Assembly: GCF_030160275.1 (NCBI RefSeq)
Contig: NZ_BSOA01000003.1
Span: 62,001-126,000, forward strand
Direction of reading: 5' to 3'
Source of the DNA: Dyella flagellata
GTDB taxonomy: Bacteria; Pseudomonadota; Gammaproteobacteria; Xanthomonadales; Rhodanobacteraceae
Length of the DNA stretch: 64,000 bases
Every line of letters begins with the position of its first letter. The stretch's first letter is position 1. Positions 44,566 to 52,443 of the stretch are shown here, in pieces. Position numbers and translations under genes: made by a program. The notes beneath the pieces were generated by a model that searched no databases, was not told where the DNA came from, and was given only the letters and a program-made list of their open reading frames with translations.

Positions 44566-45642
44566 CTAAAGTGACAACTCGCAGGCGTTGTTCTTGTCCG
44601 AATAGGTACTTTGCATCGCAAAGACGCCGGTGCTCATCGTCACGTTCCCCGACGCTCCCTGCCCCGAACTGATCCACGCGCAAACATCACCGGTTTCGCT
44701 ACCGCGCTTGGTGACCCATCCCGTGGAGGGGAATTGATCGGTGAGCGTCTCGGCATACTCATGGCCTTCGACGATGGAAAAGCCGTCGGCAACACCTGCC
44801 GTACCCGAATTGACGAAATTCTTTCCGCAACTGGAGCCTGCATCGTAGACATACGGCATATTCGTATACGCGACATCCCCGACCGACGACGCCGTGTAGT
44901 TGTGCCAGGCGCAGAAATTGGCACCGGCGTTGAAGCCATCCGGGTTGGTTCCGGTCGGCGAAAGGATCACGTATTGCACATAGCGGTTGGACGCCGCAGT
45001 CGTGTTACCGAAGTGTGCGGCGGCATTGAGCGCTTCTTGCGTCAACTGTGCCGTCGTCGCCCGCTGCGGCGATGGCGCGCTGTTGTCGTACCACACACCT
45101 GCCAACACCGTCCCGCTGGCGGGATACGGGATGAAGTTTGCATTGCTCGGGCAGGAAGTCGAATTGTTCACGGCGGCAGGGCCATCGCAATATTGCGTCA
45201 TTACCGTGGACCAGCCTTCACCCGAGCCCAGCCCCAGGAACAAGTTCTGCAGATAAGGGGCCGCATTCGCCGGATCGTTGGAGAACGTTGCCAAGCTGCC
45301 GCTGGATCCCTGCGTGCCCCATTGCGACCCGTAGAACACCAGATACACTTTCTCCGGGCCACTGGTGACGGCGGCATGGGCGAAACTGGCGTCCGTCGTG
45401 CCCCCGCCGTAGTACAGCGTCTTCGTCGATACTTTGAGCGAGCTGGCGGCCGACTCATAAGCCTGCATCACGTGCCAGGTCTCCATGGTGGGGATCACAC
45501 CATGGCGATACGCGTGGCCATAAGAAGGCGAATAGGGATTTTCCTGCAACGGCGACTGACCAGCCGCCAGCGCAACACCGGACAGTGCGGCGATCAGGGA
45601 TGAAAAGGCGATGACCTTACCGTACTTCGAAAAAGCGGACAT
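44566..45642 (-). CDS. secreted HEYAE-motif protein (putative metallopeptidase), paralogue 1
   Basis: A 358-residue secreted protein with a signal peptide (MSAFSKYGKVIAFSSLIA..., cleaved near ALAA). The core has VYLVFYGSQWG, and a possible zinc site IVEGHEYAETLTDQFP followed by GW and ETGDVCAW. The pattern HE..E...D..P....W....E.GD.C resembles that of EXORDIUM/PHI-1-like proteins, so a metal-binding or peptidase role is plausible but unproven. Nearly the same length and sequence as the gene at 46130. Confidence 0.75.
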   Translation of the reverse strand: MSAFSKYGKVIAFSSLIAALSGVALAAGQSPLQENPYSPSYGHAYRHGVIPTMETWHVMQAYESAASSLKVSTKTLYYGGGTTDASFAHAAVTSGPEKVYLVFYGSQWGTQGSSGSLATFSNDPANAAPYLQNLFLGLGSGEGWSTVMTQYCDGPAAVNNSTSCPSNANFIPYPASGTVLAGVWYDNSAPSPQRATTAQLTQEALNAAAHFGNTTAASNRYVQYVILSPTGTNPDGFNAGANFCAWHNYTASSVGDVAYTNMPYVYDAGSSCGKNFVNSGTAGVADGFSIVEGHEYAETLTDQFPSTGWVTKRGSETGDVCAWISSGQGASGNVTMSTGVFAMQSTYSDKNNACELSL

Positions 45643-45977
45643 GTCGTTTCCTCGTTGAAAATGACGAAAGAACCCGCTGTGGCTACGTCGCTAACGCATG
45701 CGTCGCCGCACGGGCGTTCATGACACCAATCGAGACGTACTGCGCGACATCCTGCTTAGGAAATGACTTCGTCGAAAGCCCCTGAAGGAGACATTGGAAA
45801 TTCTCCTACTTTTCATGACGAGGCCGTTCACCCCCTCCCAGTGGCGAACTTGCGTGACCGTAACGGATGATCTCGGCAAAAACAACTTCTGTGTGCCTCG
45901 AGAACATACGCGCACGTATCGCCTTGCAAGCTTGTGCATATCTATTCCTTTCGCAGAGCGAATCGCGCACGACAGCC
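45643..45977. other. duplicated upstream region of the HEYAE genes
   Basis: Non-coding, upstream of paralogue 1. The stretch at about 45783-45835 aligns without gaps to 47338-47390 upstream of paralogue 2 (shared CATGAC and GCCGTTCACC blocks), at a similar distance from the start codon. No clear promoter consensus. Confidence 0.5.
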
Positions 45978-46053
45978 ACGACAATTACGATTGGATCGCC
46001 CGCACCGGCAACACGAGTACCCACTATTGGCAGTCCGAATCGCTGACTGCCTA
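45978..46053 (+). pseudogene. 3' remnant of a second papain-like protease gene
   Basis: Translates to NYDWIARTGNTSTHYWQSESL.AY, matching the last 25 residues of the intact protease (YDWIANGTGNMGTHYWSESLITY) with a one-codon deletion, a one-codon insertion and loss of the stop. Nothing else of the protease remains upstream. It shows that the protease-HEYAE unit was once duplicated. Confidence 0.75.
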
Positions 46054-46129
46054 TTCATCCCGTGCAATCAGTCACCCTCATCGAGCCCGGCAAAACCGCG
46101 CGCGAACAGGGCGGAAACCAGCGGCCCGT

Positions 46130-47206
46130 CTACAGCGTCAGCTCACAGGCGCCGCTCTTGTTGGAATAGGTACTCTGCATCGCGAAAGCACCGGTCTTCA
46201 TCATCACGTTTCCCGACGCCCCCTGCCCCGAACTGATCCATGCGCAAACGTCCCCGGTTTCGCTGCCACGTTTGGTGACCCAGCCGGAAGAAGGAAATTG
46301 ATCGGTGATCGTCTCGGCATACTCATGGCCTTCCACGATGGAAAAGCCGTCAGCAACGCCACCCACGCCCGCATTGACGAAGTTCTGGCCGCAACTTGCG
46401 CCCGCATCGTAGACGTAGGGCATGTTGGTATACGCCACGTTTCCGGCCGACGACGCCGTGTAATTGTGCCAGGCGCAGAAATTGGCACCGGCATTGAAGC
46501 CATCCGGATTGGTTCCGGTCGGCGACAGGATCACGTATTGCACATAGCGGTTGGACGCGGCAGTCGTGTTACCGAAGTGTGCCGAAGCGTTGAGCGCCTC
46601 CTGCGTCAACTGTGCCGTCGTCGCCCGCTGCGGCGATGGCGCGCCATTGTCGTACCACACACCAGCCAGCACCGCCCCTCCGGCCGGATACGGAATGAAA
46701 TTCGCATTGTTGGGGCAGCTGCTCGAACCTCTCACTGCCGCGGCGCCATCGCAATATTGCGTCATCACGCTGGACCAGCCCTCCCCGGTGCCCAGGCCCA
46801 GGAACAGGTTCTGCAGATACGGGGCAGCGTTTGCCGGGTCGTTGGAGAACGTCGCCAAACCATGGCTGGATCCTTGCGTGCCCCATTGTGAGCCGTAGAA
46901 CACCAGGTACACCTTTTCAGGCCCGCTGGTGACGCCGGCATTGGCGATGCCTGAGTCATTGCTGCCGCCGCCATAATAGAGTGTCTTGCTGGACGCCTTG
47001 AGATGGCTGGTAGCCGACTCGTAAGCCTGCATCACATGCCAGGTCTCCATGGTGGGAATCACACCATGGCGATACGCGTGGCCGTAGGAAGGCGAATAAG
47101 GATTCACCTGTTGCGGCGACAGTCCTGCCGCCAACGCAACACCGGACAGTGCGGCAACCAGTGATGAAAACGCGACGGCCTTGCCGTACTTCGAAAAAGC
47201 GGACAT
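46130..47206 (-). CDS. secreted HEYAE-motif protein (putative metallopeptidase), paralogue 2
   Basis: A 358-residue paralogue of the protein at 44566, the same length from ATG 47206 (GAGG upstream). It keeps the signal peptide, VYLVFYGSQWG, the IVEGHEYAETITDQFP motif and ETGDVCAW. Differences cluster in surface-like stretches (for example LKASSKTLYYGGGSNDSG), suggesting both copies are under selection. It arose by tandem duplication together with the end of the protease gene. Confidence 0.75.
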   Translation of the reverse strand: MSAFSKYGKAVAFSSLVAALSGVALAAGLSPQQVNPYSPSYGHAYRHGVIPTMETWHVMQAYESATSHLKASSKTLYYGGGSNDSGIANAGVTSGPEKVYLVFYGSQWGTQGSSHGLATFSNDPANAAPYLQNLFLGLGTGEGWSSVMTQYCDGAAAVRGSSSCPNNANFIPYPAGGAVLAGVWYDNGAPSPQRATTAQLTQEALNASAHFGNTTAASNRYVQYVILSPTGTNPDGFNAGANFCAWHNYTASSAGNVAYTNMPYVYDAGASCGQNFVNAGVGGVADGFSIVEGHEYAETITDQFPSSGWVTKRGSETGDVCAWISSGQGASGNVMMKTGAFAMQSTYSNKSGACELTL

Positions 47207-47656
47207 GTCGTTACCTCGCTGCAAAGAACGAACGAACCCGCTGCGGCTATGCCAGATAAGCGTGCACCGCCGCGCTGGGCATTGATGGTACTGCTCGAGA
47301 TGTCACCCTGTTTGGAAGATAGCTTCGTCCCAGATCCCTAAAAGGGGCATTAAGAATGCGCCAACAATCCATGACCAAGCCGTTCACCATCCCCCGCGTT
47401 GAACCTGCGGTACTCAAGCGGAAAGTTCGGACCAAGACAACGTCTACATGACCAGCATCATCCTGATTGAGTCGAGCTTCTATGCCAAAAAAGAACTCTC
47501 GAAACCCCATAGGCTGGACCTGTTGTGCCTTGCGGCTTAACATAGCCAGTTCCGCGTCATGATGACGTTGATAAAGCCATTCCAGCTGACGCAATCCGCT
47601 TCAAAGCACTGCGTTGTGCAATCGCATTCGCTTTTTGACCCCCAAAGATATCGCAC
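47207..47656. other. 450-base intergenic region between divergent genes
   Basis: Holds the upstream sequence of HEYAE paralogue 2 (block at about 47338-47390 homologous to that before paralogue 1) and the 5' region of the Mig-14-like gene. No RNA gene or clear promoter consensus recognised. Confidence 0.4.
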
Positions 47657-48592
47657 ATGGCCCATGAGACCTTACCGCTTTCCCGCTTAGGATCTGGCCT
47701 GCGATCGTTGAACACCAGCCAGATCAGCGCAGAAGAATATGCGCGTTGCTATCACGAGTGGGGCGGAAGCTTTATCGTTCATCCGGAAGTCCTGCAATAT
47801 TTTGAAGAAACGCACAACGTCAAAGTCCGTTATCGCGGTTATTTCAAGGATGGGCGGTGTGTGGGGGCAGCGCCCGTATGGGGCGCGTTTGTGGCGGGCG
47901 ACCATTCGGCATTGCATGCTCACCAACTGGACCGCAAGGAAGATTTTGGCTATCCGGTGATCTATCTGCCAATCGACCCTGAATCCCATTGCCATGTCCT
48001 TTACAAGGCGAAATATTTGTTGAGCCTGCAGCGGCGGCAAATCGCCGGCGCCATGTTCATGAAGCGCAAGCAGATGGCCATACTCAAGCAATTGCCCGAC
48101 GAGCTGGAAGCCGGCAAAAAGGAATACCAGATCAAGGAACGCCGCTTCGAGCGACAGGGCGGGGTAGCGCGCGATGTCCAGGAATTTAGCGCTGAGGAAG
48201 TCGCGGCCATCTACATCGAGCTTTTTCAGCAACGCTGGGACCGACCGCCCCAGGGCGCCGAATCGCTGAGCAAGACATTTGCGGCGCTGAAAAAATTCCT
48301 GTTCGGGAAAGTGCTCTGGCTGGATCAGCGCCCCATTGCCATCCAGATCAATTACCGCGCCGATACCCTCCGCACAATCTCGATTGACTACGTCAACGGC
48401 GGCGTGGTGAAGACGCTCAAGAACCTCAGCCCCGGTTCGCTGCTGTCCTATATCAACGGGTGCAACGCCTGCGAGGAAAGCCGACAAAGCGGCAAGCTGC
48501 TCATTTACAGCTACGGCAAGGCCAATACGGAATACAAGGACCAATGGTGCCACCGCGTATCGCGCGGACTCACCGGATTCTGGTTGCCCTAG
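47657..48592 (+). CDS. Mig-14-family protein
   Basis: A 311-residue protein of the Mig-14 type (inner-membrane-associated factor tied to antimicrobial-peptide resistance in Salmonella), with a GNAT-like fold. Family features: FIVHPEVLQYFE, GAAPVWG, and a C-terminal SIDYVNGGVVKTLKNLSPGS with GKLLIYSYGKANTEYKDQWCHR. The last codons diverge and the TAG stop lies in the terminal repeat of the palindromic element at 48589, so the tail may have been altered by insertion. It could protect against host or competitor peptides (inference). Confidence 0.75.
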   Translation: MAHETLPLSRLGSGLRSLNTSQISAEEYARCYHEWGGSFIVHPEVLQYFEETHNVKVRYRGYFKDGRCVGAAPVWGAFVAGDHSALHAHQLDRKEDFGYPVIYLPIDPESHCHVLYKAKYLLSLQRRQIAGAMFMKRKQMAILKQLPDELEAGKKEYQIKERRFERQGGVARDVQEFSAEEVAAIYIELFQQRWDRPPQGAESLSKTFAALKKFLFGKVLWLDQRPIAIQINYRADTLRTISIDYVNGGVVKTLKNLSPGSLLSYINGCNACEESRQSGKLLIYSYGKANTEYKDQWCHRVSRGLTGFWLP

Positions 48593-48921
48593 GGATGCTC
48601 TGATCTATTCCACGTGCCCGGCATGACGTCCAGAAGGCCCGCAGGGTGTGTCGCGCGGCACAGGACAGACTGGCCGTCTGTTCAAGCCGCGGGGCACGGC
48701 CTGCGGGCCTTCTGGACGTCACCCCGTCTTTAAATTCAAAATGTTGGGGCCGCACTGTATGCGCGCCTCGCAGCGACCCAGCGTCTAGACAGACGGCCAT
48801 GCCTTCCTCGCTCCTCAAACCAGGCACGTCCCTGTGCCTTCCCCGCGTGCGCCACTGGGTCGCTGCGAGGCGCGCATACAGTGCGGTGACGGGTACGCGG
48901 AATAGATCAGAGCATCCCTAG
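48589..48921. mobile_element. composite palindromic MITE-like element, copy 2
   Basis: 333 bp, inverted relative to copy 1. Terminal repeats start CTAGGGATGCTCTGATCTAT at both ends, flanked by CTAG. Hairpin A (48625-48720) is 96 bases and differs from copy 1 at only two positions. Hairpin B (48750-48886) has a longer loop, and its stem differs from copy 1 at many sites but stays paired, because both arms changed together. The spacer (GAATTT core) is conserved. No coding capacity. Confidence 0.8.
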
Positions 48922-49275
48922 CTAATGAAGGATTGTGGGTCACCCGTTGCAAACGATGGGTGTCGCGCAACCACCAAGCTAAATCCGACCCATGGTCGGA
49001 AATCCTTGTATCGAGGCTTGCATTCGGTAAGTTCCGATTTGATATCGCTAAAGCCGCCTATATTCCACAATCAGGAATATCAAAGCAGTCATCTCGCTCA
49101 TCTCGCGTTCGTTGAGGTGCGCTTTGTGGAGGAAAAGTCTCAAAAAGCCTCGAATCCGTATCGCGCGCGCGGTCTGTAAAGGAAAATACGCAATGTAGAG
49201 GAAATGTTCGCGGTAAAGCATGCACGGCAAACTCAACCAATGCCGGGCGCACTCTCCCCGTTCAAGGACTTTTGC
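48922..49275. other. 354-base region, nothing recognised
   Basis: AT-richer than average, no gene, repeat or hairpin of note. It probably contains the promoter of the EF-hand gene. Confidence 0.4.
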
Positions 49276-49572
49276 ATGCGCAAGATACTTCCCATCGTTT
49301 TTGTACTGATTCCCTCGTTGGTTCCGGCCACGCCCCAATCCGGTTGGGATGGCAAGGTTTCCGCTCAGCAAAGGGCGAGAGAGTTTGAGCAGAAATTCGA
49401 TCAAGCCAACACGACTCACGATGGCAAGTTGACCTTGGATCAAGCCAAGGCGGGTATGCCGCGCCTGGCCGAACATTTCGACGAGATCGACACGGACCAT
49501 CGCGGCTATGTGACGCTCGAACAGGTCGAGGCGTATTTCACTAGCAGGCGCAATAGCGCTGCAGGCAGGTGA
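49276..49572 (+). CDS. small secreted EF-hand protein
   Basis: A 98-residue exported protein with a signal peptide (MRKILPIVFVLIPSLVPA). Two EF-hand-like loops follow: FDQANTTHDGKLTLDQA and FDEIDTDHRGYVTLEQV, both with Asp/Asn/Thr at calcium-coordinating positions. It is probably a periplasmic calcium-binding protein. The ATG at 49276 is chosen over the longer frame because the signal peptide starts there, although the ribosome site is weak. Confidence 0.7.
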   Translation: MRKILPIVFVLIPSLVPATPQSGWDGKVSAQQRAREFEQKFDQANTTHDGKLTLDQAKAGMPRLAEHFDEIDTDHRGYVTLEQVEAYFTSRRNSAAGR

Positions 49573-49726
49573 GTTATTAAGAGAACATAGTGCTTATCCC
49601 CATGCCGGCAAGGCGATAGCCACCTATTCGGCACAGCCCATTCATACGGAAAACCGAAGCTGCCGGCAAACACGGCTTGAGCAGTTGGTCTTGCTTGAGC
49701 CCAACAATCCATCAGGAGTTACGAAC

Positions 49727-50059
49727 ATGAAACTACGCAAGGTTTCTCAGCTTGTTGCAGTGGCTATCGTGATTGCCCTGCCCATGGTGTCCATTGCGGG
49801 AACAACGGTCGTCCATCATTGGGTCGCTCCGGGCGGCAGCGTGACCACCGTTCAACACTACGGACCCTACTACGGCTATCGCCCGGGACCCTGCTGCTAC
49901 TACGGCGGCGCGGCGGCGGCAGGTGCGGCCGCCGGCCTGATCGTTGGCGCAGCTATCGCATCCAAACCAACCGTGGTTTACGCGCCACCGCCAGTGGTGA
50001 CTTATGCAACGCCTACGATCATCTATACGACTCCCCCACCCATCTACCGCGTACCGTGA
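49727..50059 (+). CDS. small glycine-zipper envelope protein
   Basis: A 110-residue product: signal peptide (about 1-24), a Tyr/Gly-rich stretch (YYGYRPGPCCYYGG), a glycine/alanine-zipper hydrophobic segment (AAAAGAAAGLIVGAAIA) that may insert in a membrane, and a Pro/Tyr/Thr-rich tail (PPPVVTYATPT). Function unknown. AGGAG lies 9 bases before the ATG. Confidence 0.6.
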   Translation: MKLRKVSQLVAVAIVIALPMVSIAGTTVVHHWVAPGGSVTTVQHYGPYYGYRPGPCCYYGGAAAAGAAAGLIVGAAIASKPTVVYAPPPVVTYATPTIIYTTPPPIYRVP

Positions 50060-50257
50060 GCTGATGAATCGCAAAGATTCATGGCTGACGCGGAGCCAGC
50101 CGGGGATACACGTCTGCGCGACTAGTACTTCATGTAATGCCATGTTGCGACATCGCTTCGCCGCACTTCAACCAAGTCCACCAAGGTGGCAGTGAACCTT
50201 GACCGAGCAAAGAAATTGGACGCCGCTTTCATCCATCATTATGAGTACGGAGCGAAT

Positions 50258-50587
50258 ATGCAGTACCCAAGCCAAATCACGCTTGTTGCCTTCCTCATTG
50301 CAAAACCAGGAGAGGAGAACGAGCTAATCCGTCATTTTCAACCGGTCATCCAAGCAACCCGCCGTGAAGCCGGATGCATTGATTACCACCTTCATCAGAA
50401 CGCGAAAGTGCCCACTGACTTCGTCATGTATGAGAACTATGTTGATCAGCATGCGCTCAAAGCGCATCAGAACGCACCTTACACACAAGCACTTCTCAAC
50501 TACCTGAACGATAGCGGCGCATCCGTCCAATATGATTTGTGGACCATGCTCACGGAGCATCCGAATCACCACATCGCGTGGTGCTGA
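50258..50587 (+). CDS. ABM-domain (quinol monooxygenase-like) protein
   Basis: A 109-residue single-domain protein of the antibiotic-biosynthesis monooxygenase fold: ITLVAFLIAKPGEENEL, REAGCIDYHLHQN, and FVMYENYVDQHALKAHQNAPY are the strand and His-containing segments of the family. ATG 50258 has GGAG 8 bases upstream. Alone in its transcription unit, upstream of an MFS gene. The small-molecule substrate is unknown. Confidence 0.8.
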   Translation: MQYPSQITLVAFLIAKPGEENELIRHFQPVIQATRREAGCIDYHLHQNAKVPTDFVMYENYVDQHALKAHQNAPYTQALLNYLNDSGASVQYDLWTMLTEHPNHHIAWC

Positions 50588-50881
50588 CAAGCTGCTTTCT
50601 CCAAAAGCACCACTACCGCAACCGGCGCGGCTGAGGCAGCTGCACGAACAGCCGCGCTGAACTTAGCTAAGCCGGTTGCTGCCATGCGAGCGACCCACCG
50701 CCGCCATGGCCTTAAGGATTTCACTCAAATCCACTTCCCCCCCGTGAATGGCCAAAGCAGGTGTTGAAGCTGGAGGTCCACGACCTGCAATGGGTCGTGT
50801 TCCTAGCCATCAGGAAGCCCCGGTGGCGGAGACAGTTTTTGCTCATCGCAGCCGTGACACGGCTTATCGGCAGGCTTTTAC

Positions 50882-52066
50882 ATGACAAGAACAATATTGG
50901 GAGCCCTTGCGCTCGGTACCTTCGCCATGGGCGTGACTGAATTCACCCCTATGGGTTTGTTGCCGCCTATCGCCAGCAATTTGAATGTGTCCATTCCTAC
51001 GGCGGGCATGCTCGTCACTGCATTCGCGATCGGCGTAATGGTAGGAGCTCCAGTAGTTACACTCCTGCTGGGCAGACTATCGCGCAAGACCGCGCTATTG
51101 TCGCTCATGGGCCTGTTTATCGCAGGCAACGCACTGTCGGCCATCGCCCCCGACTACGGAATTCTAGTGCTGGCCCGTGTCCTAACGAGCCTCTCCCACG
51201 GCGCGTTCTTTGGTATCGGCGTCATGGTAGCCATCGAGGCGGCGCCTGCTACGCACAATGCGTCTGCGGTATCCAGCATGTTCATGGGCTTGACCATCGC
51301 CAACATCGGCGGCGTTCCGGCCGCGACCTGGCTCGGGACGACCCTGGGCTGGAGATCGGCCTTCGGCGGCATTGCGATACTGGGAGTTCTTGCACTGGCC
51401 GCCCTTGCCATGGCACTGCCCTCAGGAAGACATGACCATGACGCAGCCACCTCAGTCAGACGAGAGCTTCGTGTGCTCACCAGTCGCTCGGTCGTGTTGG
51501 CACTACTGACCACGGCCTTCGGCGCCGGCGCGATGTTTGCGCTGTTTACCTATGTCGCTGCCCTGCTTGAACGCCTGACCCACGCATCGGCGAGTTTTAT
51601 CACGGCGATGCTGGCGCTGATCGGAATCGGCTTTACCCTGGGCAACGCGATCAGCGGCCGCTTGGCGGACAAATCCCTGCAAGCCACATTGCTGAGCTTC
51701 TTGTCGCTGCTGGCGCTTCTGAGCTTTGCCTTCCCCTTTGCGGCGACAACGCACCTGGGTGCTGCTGTCGCGCTCCTGCTTTGGGGCGCGGCCACGTTTG
51801 GGGTGGTGGCACCGGTACAAATGCGTGTGATGCAGGAAGCTCATAGTGCTCCCGGTCTCGCATCGTCCGTAAACATCAGCGCATTCAATCTGGGCAACGC
51901 GCTCGGCGCCACCGTGGGCGGATGGGTGATTTCGGCGGGACTCGGGTATGCATGGGTTGCACCGGCGGGCGGCATGCTTGCATGCATCGCCGGCTTCATC
52001 GCTCTCTTGAACCGGAATCGCAGAACGATCGTTTCGAACCAGATAGTGTTGGGCGAGCAAGCTTAA
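50882..52066 (+). CDS. MFS transporter, AraJ/YdhP-type exporter
   Basis: A 394-residue 12-helix major facilitator. LALGTFAMGVTEFTPMGLLPPIA at the N-terminus is the signature of the AraJ/PbuE/chloramphenicol-resistance-like subgroup, followed by LLLGRLSRKTALL in loop 2-3 and ALTSLSHGAFFGIG-type sequence in helix 4 (here VLTSLSHGAFFGIGVM). Probable drug or sugar efflux. A 294-base gap upstream shows no clear promoter. Confidence 0.85.
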   Translation: MTRTILGALALGTFAMGVTEFTPMGLLPPIASNLNVSIPTAGMLVTAFAIGVMVGAPVVTLLLGRLSRKTALLSLMGLFIAGNALSAIAPDYGILVLARVLTSLSHGAFFGIGVMVAIEAAPATHNASAVSSMFMGLTIANIGGVPAATWLGTTLGWRSAFGGIAILGVLALAALAMALPSGRHDHDAATSVRRELRVLTSRSVVLALLTTAFGAGAMFALFTYVAALLERLTHASASFITAMLALIGIGFTLGNAISGRLADKSLQATLLSFLSLLALLSFAFPFAATTHLGAAVALLLWGAATFGVVAPVQMRVMQEAHSAPGLASSVNISAFNLGNALGATVGGWVISAGLGYAWVAPAGGMLACIAGFIALLNRNRRTIVSNQIVLGEQA

Positions 52067-52255
52067 ATGGGCTCACTTGGCGAGTCATTCCCGGCGAACT
52101 AACACCGAGGTCTCGAGTAAGCACCCCGTGCCAGGGCGAATGACCCATTGGCGCATAGACGTGATCTCAGCCGCCGGGATCATTGACCAGCAACATGACC
52201 GCGACGGTGCAGCCGCGCAGGGCGTCCAACGAAAGCAAGCGGCGAGAAGGCGCGT
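52067..52255. other. intergenic region, nothing recognised
   Basis: Between the MFS stop and the hexosaminidase remnant. No hairpin, repeat or gene seen. Confidence 0.3.
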
Positions 52256-52318
52256 TCATGGCTTACCCTTGCTCTCGCTTGGCGGCACCTGCGATACGCG
52301 GTCAAAGGCGTGCAGCGC
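52256..52318 (-). pseudogene. 3'-end remnant of a second hexosaminidase gene
   Basis: Minus-strand translation LHAFDRVSQVPPSESKGKP plus stop matches the C-terminus of the intact hexosaminidase (LYAFDRVSLIPSSENKAKP) residue for residue in length. Homology stops exactly where the REP element at 52319 begins. It is either a partial tandem duplicate or what is left of a deleted paralogue. Confidence 0.7.
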
Positions 52319-52386
52319 GTAGGCTGGGATGCTAATCCCAGCTTTCCACACCGCATCCCGATGCTGGGATTGTCATCCCAGCCTAC
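52319..52386. repeat. REP-like double palindrome at a duplication boundary
   Basis: GTAGGCTGGGATGCTAATCC at the left and GTCATCCCAGCCTAC at the right. It lies between the 3' remnant and the intact hexosaminidase stop, exactly at the edge of the remnant homology. Confidence 0.9.
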
Positions 52387-52443
52387 GGCGATTCCGCTCC
52401 ACGGCAGGCAACGCTGTAGCCCCACGATACCTTGCGTGCGCCT

